Of a stretch of 64,000 bases of DNA, positions 56,620 to 64,000 are shown in pieces. The notes beneath the pieces are model-generated. The model did not search any database. It saw nothing but the letters and a program-made list of their open reading frames with translations, and was not told where the DNA came from. Location of the stretch: positions 1-64,000 of the forward strand of contig NZ_JAKLLN010000014.1 in the NCBI RefSeq assembly GCF_023150065.1, read 5' to 3'. The translations under genes and the position numbers were made by a program. Positions within the stretch are counted from its first letter, which is position 1. Each line of letters opens with the position of its first letter. This DNA comes from Zoogloea sp. (GTDB lineage Bacteria; Pseudomonadota; Gammaproteobacteria; Burkholderiales; Rhodocyclaceae).

Positions 56620-58398
56620 TCAGAACGCGTAGGAGATGCTGGCGGCCAGGAAGTCCCGGTCGCGCATCAGGTTGTTGTCGCCGCCACCGGAGAAGTTGGC
56701 GTACTGCAGGGCGCCTTTCCAGCGGTCGCGGTAGTTGGCGAAGACCGACAGGGTCACCGCCTTGCGGCCTTCCACGAAGGGCAGCGCATTGGGCGCGGTG
56801 CCCTTCACGTCGTGGGCAAAGTCGATCTGCGGCGTGAGGGTGATGCCGCTGCCGGCCACGTTGGGGTAGTTGATGCCGATCTCGGCGACATAACCCCAGG
56901 AAGTGCGGTTGGGGATGCCGTAGTTGGGCAGGAAGTAGGGAATGCTGCCGCTGCGGTCCAGATCCGGGTAATGGGCCACGGCGGCCTCGGCGAGGATGAA
57001 GCCGTCGGTGGCACCAAGGGCGGTGGCCAGCCCACCGAGGGGGTCGTTGCGGGAGAAGGTGTAGAAGGCGGTGGTATGGAACTGCCACTTCTTGTGCTCG
57101 ACAAAGCCGGGGTGGCGGCCCACGTCATAGACGCTGTTCTTGTCGAACTTGCCGCCGAAGACCGAGCCGAAGGGCACCGTCGGGTCCACCCCCACGCTGT
57201 CCCGCGGGCGGAAGGACAGTTCCATGCCCACGGCCACATCGCCCACCTTGGTGTTGCCGGAGACGGCGAACAGGTCGCGGTCCTGACCGTAGGCCAGGAA
57301 GTAGCCGGTGACCGCCCCCGTGTCGCTGCCGGTGAAGCCCAGGAAGGGCAGCTTGTCGTGGTAGCGCTGGTAGGTGAAGGCGAACTCGGTATCGATGGAT
57401 TCGGCGTTGTAGCGGAAGTTGACCCCGTACTGCCCGCCCTGCTTGGGCTTGGCCTGGCCCAGGTAGGGCAGCGCCGTGCCGTTGAGGACCATCTGCCGGT
57501 CGGTCAGGCCGGAGCGGTCGCCGCAGGGCGTCGGCAGGGCAAAGTCGTTGCAGATGGAGGTGGGGTAATAGGCCACCCGGTTGCCCTGGCCGATCACGTC
57601 GGCCCCCGAGAAGAAGGTGCCCACCGGGTCGAACTTGAAGCTGTTCCAGGCGAACTGGTAGTAGGCCTCCATGCCCAGGTTCTCGGTGAGGCTGCCCGAC
57701 CACGAAGCCATCGGCGCGGGGATGAACACTTCCTTGATCTGGGTGCCCGGCACGTGGAACTTCTGCAGGTCGATGGCGTTGATCTGGTTCACCCCGCCGA
57801 GGATGAAGATGTCCTCACCCCAGGAAATCACCTGGTTGCCCAGCTTGAGCTTGCCGCGCTGCTCGCCGTAGCGGATCTCCTTGGCCACCCAGGCGTCCAG
57901 CAGGTTGGCCCGGGAGGTGGCCGACGACTCGGTGACGTCGGTGCGGCGGGTCTGGTCGGCCTTGAAGTCATGCAGCCAGTAAACCCGCGCCAGGGCGCTC
58001 CAGCCCTCCGGCGCCTTCAGGGCCAGGTCGTGGGTGCCCTTGAGGGCCATGGATACGATGTCGCCCTTCTTGTAGTTGAGGGTGCCGTCGTCGAAGTTGG
58101 TGTAGTTGAAATCGGCGTTGGCGTAGCCATTGCTGCCCTGGCGCGCCTGCAGCTGGTTGTTGGCGCCCCGGTTGGTGCCGCCGCTGTCGTTGCCGATGAT
58201 GCGGGAGTCGGGGGACGACATGCGCCGGATGGCACCGAAGGACACGATCGAATCAAAGCTGCCCGAGAGGCCCTCCTCGCTGCCGAAGCGGAAGGCCTGG
58301 GAGGGGTCGGACCAGGCCGACAGGGCCACCGCCACGGCCAGGGTGGCCGGAGCCAGGCCGAAGCCGGCCCGGCGACGGGAAATCGCCATTGTCTTCAT
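56620..58398 (-). CDS. DUF1302 family outer membrane protein
   Basis: SDPSQAFRFGSEEGLSGSFDSIVSFGAIRR; KLKLGNQVISWGEDIFILGGVNQINAIDLQKFHVPGTQIKEVFIPAPMAS. Confidence 0.9.
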   Translation of the reverse strand: MKTMAISRRRAGFGLAPATLAVAVALSAWSDPSQAFRFGSEEGLSGSFDSIVSFGAIRRMSSPDSRIIGNDSGGTNRGANNQLQARQGSNGYANADFNYTNFDDGTLNYKKGDIVSMALKGTHDLALKAPEGWSALARVYWLHDFKADQTRRTDVTESSATSRANLLDAWVAKEIRYGEQRGKLKLGNQVISWGEDIFILGGVNQINAIDLQKFHVPGTQIKEVFIPAPMASWSGSLTENLGMEAYYQFAWNSFKFDPVGTFFSGADVIGQGNRVAYYPTSICNDFALPTPCGDRSGLTDRQMVLNGTALPYLGQAKPKQGGQYGVNFRYNAESIDTEFAFTYQRYHDKLPFLGFTGSDTGAVTGYFLAYGQDRDLFAVSGNTKVGDVAVGMELSFRPRDSVGVDPTVPFGSVFGGKFDKNSVYDVGRHPGFVEHKKWQFHTTAFYTFSRNDPLGGLATALGATDGFILAEAAVAHYPDLDRSGSIPYFLPNYGIPNRTSWGYVAEIGINYPNVAGSGITLTPQIDFAHDVKGTAPNALPFVEGRKAVTLSVFANYRDRWKGALQYANFSGGGDNNLMRDRDFLAASISYAF

Positions 58399-58441
58399 GA
58401 TGGAAAACTCCTGGGTGAGGATCGTTGGCTGGGGGCGGGGA

Positions 58442-59818
58442 TCAGCGCTCGCCGCGGCGGCGCAGTTCGTCCTGGCTGAAGGTGCCGGCATTGACGCGGC
58501 CTTCCTTGCCGGCGGTGAGATCCAGCACCTCGCCCTCGGCGGTCCAGTTGTCGGTCACGTAGCGGCGGGCCACCAGGTCGTACATCTGGTACTCGTAGGA
58601 GATGCACGCCCCCACGTCCGGCGCGGCCCACAGGCTGCCTTCCTGCACGCGCCACAGGTTGCCCTTGGCGTCATACATGTCCACGTGCAGCAGGGCCCAG
58701 GAATCCTCGTCGATGTAGAACACGCGCTTGGCAAAGCTGTGACGCTTGTCGCCCTTCACCGCAGCCTCCACCACCCACACCCGGTGGTTCTCGTAGCGCA
58801 TGAAGTCACGCTTCACGTACTCGGGTCCGAGCATGTCCTTGAACTTGTTCTTCTTGTCGATCAGCCGGTAGCTGTTGTACGGGACCAGCATCTCCTTCTT
58901 GCCGACCAGCTTCAGGTCGTAGCGGTCGGGGGCGCCGGTGAACATGTTGATCTGGTCGACGAAGTACAGGTTGTCGAAGCCGGCAATCGGGTTGTCATAG
59001 GCAAAGGTGGGGGAGCGGCGCACCCGGCGCTGGCCCGGAAAGTAGATCCAGGCGTCCTGGGGCTTGTCCAGGTAGGCGTGGATCAGGTAGCCCTCGCCGG
59101 CCCGGGACGGGGGGCTGAGCACGTCGAACAGCAGCTTGGAGTCGATGCCCTCCAGATCCTTCAGGGTGCTGGTCTTGGGGTCATTGAAGGGGTAGAGCTC
59201 GAAGGCCCACTGGCGCAGCTCGACGATGCTGCCGTCCTTCTCGGGCATCAGGGCGGCGATCTGGGCGCGGCGGCCCTGGCCGGTGTAGCGGGTCTTGTAG
59301 TTCCACAGCACCTCGACACCGGTCTTGGGAATCGGGAAAGGCACGCCGGCGGTGTGGGCCTGCTCCAGACGCCAGCCGTCATCGCCGATCTTGGCGAAGG
59401 TGGCGTTCTTTCTGGTGCGCTCGGCCACCAGGTCGGGGGCCGGGCAGCTGCGGCGGGTCGGATAAACGTCGAGCTTGTAGCCCTTGTAGGCCTTGATCAG
59501 CGCGGCCTGGCCGGGGGGCAGCCGGTCGGCGTATTTGTCCAGGTTGCTGGCGTCCACCGAGTAGAGCGGCTTGTCGGCGGCGTAGGGGTCGAGGCGGCCG
59601 GGTTTCCAGCCCGCCGGCACCTTGCTGAGGCCGCCGTCCCAGGCGGGGATGCTGCCGTCCTTGCTGGCGGCCTTTTCGGCGCCGACGGGGGTGAGATCCT
59701 TGCCGAGGCGGGCGGCGTCCTGCTCGCTCACCGCGGCCTGGGCCGACATCGAGAAGGCCAGGGCCAGGGCACAGCCCAGGGCCTGGGGCCGGAAGAAGAA
59801 GTTCGCGTTTCTTTTCAT
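58442..59818 (-). CDS. DUF1329 family periplasmic/outer membrane lipoprotein-sorting-like protein
   Basis: DLTPVGAEKAASKDGSIPAWDGGLSKVPAGWK; FDNLYFVDQINMFTGAPDRYDLKLVGKKEMLVPYNSYRL; adjacent to DUF1302. Confidence 0.9.
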   Translation of the reverse strand: MKRNANFFFRPQALGCALALAFSMSAQAAVSEQDAARLGKDLTPVGAEKAASKDGSIPAWDGGLSKVPAGWKPGRLDPYAADKPLYSVDASNLDKYADRLPPGQAALIKAYKGYKLDVYPTRRSCPAPDLVAERTRKNATFAKIGDDGWRLEQAHTAGVPFPIPKTGVEVLWNYKTRYTGQGRRAQIAALMPEKDGSIVELRQWAFELYPFNDPKTSTLKDLEGIDSKLLFDVLSPPSRAGEGYLIHAYLDKPQDAWIYFPGQRRVRRSPTFAYDNPIAGFDNLYFVDQINMFTGAPDRYDLKLVGKKEMLVPYNSYRLIDKKNKFKDMLGPEYVKRDFMRYENHRVWVVEAAVKGDKRHSFAKRVFYIDEDSWALLHVDMYDAKGNLWRVQEGSLWAAPDVGACISYEYQMYDLVARRYVTDNWTAEGEVLDLTAGKEGRVNAGTFSQDELRRRGER

Positions 59819-59852
59819 GATGTGACTCCCTGTCAAAGTATTGAATCGGTGG

Positions 59853-60302
59853 CTAGCGGATGGCGATGCCCTGCTCCGCCAGCCGGCTCACCACCGTCGC
59901 CCGGGCGGCCGCCACGTCGTCCAGCGGGGCGCCGCGCAGGGCGGTCACCTCGCTTTCGGTGTACGGGGCAAAGTCGGCCGGCAGGGTAGGCGCCGAGAAG
60001 CTGCGCAGCATCCAGTTGAGGAGGCGGGCAATGTCGGCGTTGGAGAGTGCAGCGTTGGAAGTGCCGGGCACCTTCACCAGAAAGGCCCGCCCCTCGGGCA
60101 CCTTCAGAAAATGGCCGAGCTGCGAGCGCATGTCGGGCACCCCGCCCGAATGCACCCCGCTGCCATCGGCCTGGTGGCAGCCGGTGCAGTGCAGGATGTA
60201 CTGGCGGCGTGCCGCCAGATCGGCGTCGGCCAGGGCGTTGCCCGACAGCAGCAGCGCAGCGGCCAGCAGGGCCAGGCGGGCGCGTATCGGGGCCGGCCTC
60301 AT
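59853..60302 (-). CDS. c-type cytochrome (monohaem, CTGCH)
   Basis: Signal peptide; YILHCTGCHQADGSGVHSGGVPDMRSQLGHFLKVPEGRAFLVKVPGTSNAALSNADIARLLNWML. Confidence 0.88.
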   Translation of the reverse strand: MRPAPIRARLALLAAALLLSGNALADADLAARRQYILHCTGCHQADGSGVHSGGVPDMRSQLGHFLKVPEGRAFLVKVPGTSNAALSNADIARLLNWMLRSFSAPTLPADFAPYTESEVTALRGAPLDDVAAARATVVSRLAEQGIAIR

Positions 60303-60760
60303 GATCCGCTCCCCTTGCGCCCTGCCCCGTCACGCAGCTTGCGCACGTCATTGGGCCCCAGGCGCTCGGCCCGCGCCTCGGCCAGATCGGCCGCGGTGTA
60401 GGGCTGATGCCCCTCGGGCAGTGCACCAGCGTTGAAGCCGTCGAGCACATGGTTGAGGACGGCCGCCAGGGCCTCGTCGGGCAGCTGGGCGGCAAAGGGC
60501 GGCATGGCCCCGGTGTAGCGCTGCCCCTGGACGGTGATGGGGCCGACCATGCCGTGGGTGACGACCCGCGGCAGGTAGCCCCGGCCCGCCACCTGCAGGC
60601 GTTCGCCGAGGGTGCCGGCCAGCGGGGGCGCCAGGCCGGGCAGGCCGACCCCGCCCGGCTGGTGGCACACCGCACAGTGGGCGGCAAACACCGCGGCACC
60701 GTCGGCAGCCACCGCCGGGAGGGCGGCAGCGCTCAGGAAGAAGGCGAGCAGGCTGCGCAT
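60299..60760 (-). CDS. c-type cytochrome (monohaem, CAVCH)
   Basis: MRSLLAFFLSAAALPAVAADGAAVFAAHCAVCHQPGGVGLPGLAPPLAG...YTGAMPPFAAQLPDEALAAVLNHVL. Confidence 0.9.
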   Translation of the reverse strand: MRSLLAFFLSAAALPAVAADGAAVFAAHCAVCHQPGGVGLPGLAPPLAGTLGERLQVAGRGYLPRVVTHGMVGPITVQGQRYTGAMPPFAAQLPDEALAAVLNHVLDGFNAGALPEGHQPYTAADLAEARAERLGPNDVRKLRDGAGRKGSGS

Positions 60761-60767
60761 GACCGCC

Positions 60768-61301
60768 TCAGCCCTGCCCGTCCGCCACGCCGACGACGGC
60801 GGCCAGCGTGCAATGGAACATGGACGAGTCGTTCGACATGCACCAGTTGATGTCGTTATGCACGCCCATCCGGTAGGCCGGCCGTTCCCGCTCGTTGGTG
60901 TTGCACAGGCAACGTCCGCAGGCGGTCTTGCCGCAGCAGTCGTTGTAGCTGATGAGGTAGTCCTTGCCGTCGTCCGGGTTGCGGCAGGTGCCGATCCACG
61001 CCACCTTGGAGGCCTCGGTGCCCGGCGGGCAGGTGTTGGCGCTGCCGCCGCAGCACGAGCACAGGTAGCCGTCCTGGGCACAGTAGCGCCAGTATTCGCA
61101 GTCGGCCTCGCCGGGCTTGGCGTTGGCGGCCTTGCGGGCGGCGCCGGCGGCGGCCTGGGCAGTGCGGTCGAAGGGCAGCACCGGCAGCACGAAGGCGGTG
61201 CCCACCATCAGTTTTCCGATGCGGATCAGGGCGCCGCGCCGGGAGCTCTGCTGAGCCACCTTGCGGGTCTTCCGCTCGAATAGATCATCCAGCCATTTCA
61301 T
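60768..61301 (-). CDS. aauA: Aromatic amine dehydrogenase-type small (TTQ-bearing) subunit
   Basis: CEYWRYCAQDGYLCSCCGGSANTCPPGTEASKVAWIGTCRNPDDGKDYLISYNDCCGKTACGRCLCNTNERERPAYRMGVHNDINWCM; Cys-rich MauA/AauA signature with the two Trp positions. Confidence 0.93.
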   Translation of the reverse strand: MKWLDDLFERKTRKVAQQSSRRGALIRIGKLMVGTAFVLPVLPFDRTAQAAAGAARKAANAKPGEADCEYWRYCAQDGYLCSCCGGSANTCPPGTEASKVAWIGTCRNPDDGKDYLISYNDCCGKTACGRCLCNTNERERPAYRMGVHNDINWCMSNDSSMFHCTLAAVVGVADGQG

Positions 61302-61326
61302 GTTTTCTCTCCTTGGGTTGGGGCGC

Positions 61327-61923
61327 TCAGGCGTGTTGGTGGTCGATGAACTCCTGCACCGAGGCCACGCCCATCTCCTTGGCGGTGAACAGGCTTTCCA
61401 GTTGCTCGCGGGAGTTCACCAGGCCCTTGGCCACCACCCGGCCGTGCTCGTTGAGCAGCACGGCGTAGGGCAGCTTGGCGACGCGGTAGGCGATGCCCGG
61501 CTCGCTGGACAGGACGTAGGGGAATTCCTTCAGATCGGCTTTCTCGTAGAAGGCCAGGTGCTCGGGCTGCTCGCCGTCGGAGGTGAGGATGACCCGCAGC
61601 CAGTCCTTCTCGGTGTTGTTCACCGAGCGCAGGATGGGCAGCAGCTTCTTGCACACCGGGCAGGTGGGCGACAGGAAGAACAGCAGGGTGCTCTTGTCAC
61701 CGGGGCGGCCGATGGTGACGCGGGTGTTGCCCACCAGGGCCGGCAGGTCGAAGACCGGCGAGGCCTCGCCGACCTTGGGGCCGGTGTCCATCATCAGGGC
61801 GCCCATGGGGGCGACGCGTTCGTAGAGCACGCCGATCTGGCGGGCCAGGGCAAAGAGACCCACGAGGGCGGCCAAGACCGCGACCCACAGCAGGACGTTC
61901 GAAATCATCAGGGCTTCGTTCAT
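61327..61923 (-). CDS. aauD: MauD/AauD-type thioredoxin-like maturation protein
   Basis: N-terminal TM; LLFFLSPTCPVCKKLLPILRSV CPVC motif; between aauA and aauE. Confidence 0.9.
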   Translation of the reverse strand: MNEALMISNVLLWVAVLAALVGLFALARQIGVLYERVAPMGALMMDTGPKVGEASPVFDLPALVGNTRVTIGRPGDKSTLLFFLSPTCPVCKKLLPILRSVNNTEKDWLRVILTSDGEQPEHLAFYEKADLKEFPYVLSSEPGIAYRVAKLPYAVLLNEHGRVVAKGLVNSREQLESLFTAKEMGVASVQEFIDHQHA

Positions 61924-61925
61924 GA

Positions 61926-62471
61926 TCAGTTCCTCAGTTGAATCAGTCGGGGGTGGTTGGCCATCAGCTGGTTGGCGGCGGCGTAGATGCCCAGCAGGGC
62001 GAGGGTGCCGCCGGCCACGGAGAGGTAGTCGATCCACAGCAGGTCGCGCCCGCTGCCGTCCTGCCCGCCCAGTACGGCGACGATCAGGAGCAGGGTGTTG
62101 CGCGCCGGCAGGGCCCAGGTGAGGGTCGTGTGGCCCTCTGCCCCGCCGCAGCCACAGTCGATCTCGGTGTGGCCGCGCAGCAGGTTGGCGATGACGCCGG
62201 CGGTGGCCACACCCAGCACGGCCAGGGCCATCAGCAGGCCGGCGGTGCGGGTGGTGTCGAACAGCAGGGCGACACCGGCCAGGGCTTCCAGCACCGGAAA
62301 GGCCCGGGCGAACAGGGGCACGAGGGCCTCGGGCAGCAGGCGGTAGATGTCCACCGAGGCCTCGAACACCGCCAGGTCGCGCAGCTTCTGCCAGGCGCCG
62401 GTGAGCAGCACCACGGCCAGGGCCGCGCCACAGGCCCGTGCCAGCACGGGGTCAAGGGCAAGGGTGTCCAT
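61926..62471 (-). CDS. aauE: MauE/AauE-type membrane maturation protein (DoxX-like)
   Basis: LTGAWQKLRDLAVFEASVDIYRLLPEALVPLFARAFPVLEALAGVALL...GHTEIDCGCGG; start overlaps aauB stop (ATGA). Confidence 0.88.
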   Translation of the reverse strand: MDTLALDPVLARACGAALAVVLLTGAWQKLRDLAVFEASVDIYRLLPEALVPLFARAFPVLEALAGVALLFDTTRTAGLLMALAVLGVATAGVIANLLRGHTEIDCGCGGAEGHTTLTWALPARNTLLLIVAVLGGQDGSGRDLLWIDYLSVAGGTLALLGIYAAANQLMANHPRLIQLRN

Positions 62472-63625
62472 CAGTGCAGCTCCATCTGGGTGGGCGTCTC
62501 GCCAACGCCTTCCATGCGCTTGCTCAAAGTCAGCTTGCGGCTGGCGTCGAACACGGCGATGGCGGCCTTGACCCCGTCGTAGGCAAACAGCCGCGGGCGC
62601 TCGCCCTGGCTGACGGCCAGCGCGATGGCGTCGTTGCCGGGCGTGCGGGCAATGCGCTTCTTGCTCGCCAGATCGACGGTCCAGATCTCCTTGGCCGGCG
62701 TCTTGTGGCTGCCTTCCTTGCCCTTGTCGTGCATGCCGACATAGAGGCGGCCGCTGGCGTTGTGCTGGGCGAACACCTGATAGCCGCCCGGGCGCCAGCC
62801 CTGCTTGCGGTCGGCGGCGCCGAGCACGGACCACGGGGCGTCGTAGCTGGCCACCTCGCCCCCCACGTGGGCGGTGTGGATCTCGCCGTGGAAGGACACG
62901 AAGCGGTAGGTGTCGCCGTCCTGCTCGCTGTGGATGAAGATCGGGTCCTTGTCCGGATCGAAGAAGCGGGCGCTACGCTTCTGGGTGCGCACCTGGCCAG
63001 CATCGTCGAGGCTGACCGTCAGCAGGGTGCCGTCGCCGCACACGGTGGAGAAGCGCCCGCCCACGCTGGCCGCCGGCAGGATGGCCCAGCAGCCGGGGGT
63101 GGCCACCTCATTCACCGCTTTGCGGGTCTTCAGGTCGATGATGCCGACCGAGGTGGCCGGGGTGGCGTACTGCACGAAAAGCCAGCGCCCGTCGGCGGAG
63201 GGGCGGATGGTGCCCTTGTAGTGGAGGGACTGGGCGTGACGCGGCGGGATCTCGATCTCACCGGTGAGGGCCAGGGTCTGGGCGTCGTGCACATCCACCA
63301 CGTCGGTACGCACGCCATGGCTGAGGCGCGAGTAGTAGGTGGTGGCGACGAAGATCTCCTTGCGGTCCGCCGACAGGGCGGCCTGCCCGGCCAGGCCGGT
63401 GGCGATGACGCCCTCGTAGCGCAGCTTCTCGCCATCGATGACGTGCAGGCGTCCATCCACGATGTGCCCGATGGCCACATCGTGCAGGTAGATCCGGTAG
63501 GGGTTGGGGGGCGGCAGCTTGCCGGTGGTGATCGATTCCGTGGGCAGCTCCGCCATGGCGCCGGCACTGGCGCCCAGTGCCAGGGCTGTGCTCAGCAGGC
63601 TTCCCGCAAAGGCTTTTCGCAGCAC
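62471..63625 (-). CDS. aauB: Amine dehydrogenase large subunit (beta-propeller)
   Basis: PTESITTGKLPPPNPYRIYLHDVAIGHIVDGRLHVIDGEKLRYEGVIATGLAGQAALSADRKEIFVATTYYSRLSHGVRTDVVDVHDAQTLALTGEIEIPPRHAQ. Confidence 0.93.
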   Translation of the reverse strand: MLRKAFAGSLLSTALALGASAGAMAELPTESITTGKLPPPNPYRIYLHDVAIGHIVDGRLHVIDGEKLRYEGVIATGLAGQAALSADRKEIFVATTYYSRLSHGVRTDVVDVHDAQTLALTGEIEIPPRHAQSLHYKGTIRPSADGRWLFVQYATPATSVGIIDLKTRKAVNEVATPGCWAILPAASVGGRFSTVCGDGTLLTVSLDDAGQVRTQKRSARFFDPDKDPIFIHSEQDGDTYRFVSFHGEIHTAHVGGEVASYDAPWSVLGAADRKQGWRPGGYQVFAQHNASGRLYVGMHDKGKEGSHKTPAKEIWTVDLASKKRIARTPGNDAIALAVSQGERPRLFAYDGVKAAIAVFDASRKLTLSKRMEGVGETPTQMELH

Positions 63626-63816
63626 GTTTTCCTCCTTGTTGCCGCGGTGCCCGGTACGGTCTTTCTCTCTGCCGGGGCACCTGTTCGTCTGTCCCCCGGT
63701 GTGCTTCCGATACCGGGGTCTGCCTCAGGCCGGAAGGGCTTTCCGGTCTGCGGTCGAACAGATCTTGAGCGCGACAGGCGACCGGGCGTTATCCGAGATC
63801 GGCAATGCCAAACTGG

Positions 63817-63832
63817 TGCAAGTGCCTGTCCA
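63817..63832 (-). promoter_or_regulatory. Possible sigma-54-type promoter upstream of aauB
   Basis: Minus strand TGGACAGGCACTTGCA has GG-N10-GC spacing and a TTGCA -12 element; -24 box only partly consensus. Confidence 0.3.
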
Positions 63833-63979
63833 AAAAGGGGATTTTTGTGTGCAGCGCACCATTTTCGGGCGCCTGACGGAAAGTCATGCAAGTCCCTTGC
63901 GCAAACCGGGGAATTGGTATTACTTTGGATATAAAGCGCCGGGCTACAGGCGCATGAACACACACAGAGAACACACACC

Positions 63980-64000
63980 ATGACCTTTTCAGCCCGGCAG
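63980..64000 (+). CDS. Possible start of a divergent gene (MTFSARQ..., cut by window edge)
   Basis: ATG at 63980 open to the window end; only 7 codons visible. Confidence 0.25.

Noticed and set aside
54192-56837. 881-aa plus-strand ORF opposite the RND permease
   Set aside because: Antisense to a clearly recognisable permease; His/Gly/Gln-rich composition typical of shadow ORFs in high-GC DNA.
55996-58479. 827-aa plus-strand ORF opposite DUF1302 and part of the RND gene
   Set aside because: Antisense and spans two real genes; composition-driven.

Overview
This is a GC-rich, gene-dense betaproteobacterial chromosome segment (Rhodocyclales-like by overall gene content; taxonomy is an inference). 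From left to right it contains:
(1) The end of an IS3-family insertion sequence, next to an anti-phage dCTP/dCMP deaminase gene (AvcD/DCD type). The deaminase sits against the 3' end of a tRNA-Thr(CGT) gene and has a small coupled ORF downstream.
(2) A type IV minor pilin operon (pilE-like, fimT, pilV, pilW, pilX, pilY1).
(3) A LysR regulator divergent from a haloacid dehalogenase-malate synthase pair, and a PEP-CTERM protein.
(4) A housekeeping block: yggU/DUF167, yggT, proC, yggS divergent from pilT-pilU, an RlmL-like methyltransferase, hemJ, an SDR protein and a ferredoxin-type reductase.
(5) A signalling block: HDOD protein, HDOD-histidine kinase, and REC-PAS-GGDEF-EAL protein.
(6) SPOR and DUF2802 proteins and a YdcF protein.
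(7) A 13 kb fatty-acid beta-oxidation region with two TetR regulators, FadL and a thioesterase. Three intergenic sites here share a similar palindromic operator-like sequence.
(8) A GGDEF-EAL protein, PepD and a PQQ-type sugar dehydrogenase-like protein.
(9) A 12-gene minus-strand operon (about 51.1-63.6 kb). It joins an aromatic-amine-dehydrogenase-type TTQ enzyme (aauBEDA-like) and two c-type cytochromes to a DUF1329/DUF1302/MMPL-RND/Ycf48 envelope module, a TerB-like protein and an aldehyde dehydrogenase.
The strongest candidates for something under-described are the composite operon in (9), the defence islet in (1), the REP-like palindrome family between 48 and 51 kb, and the shared fatty-acid operator. 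All calls come from reading the sequence and the supplied ORFs; no database search was run.
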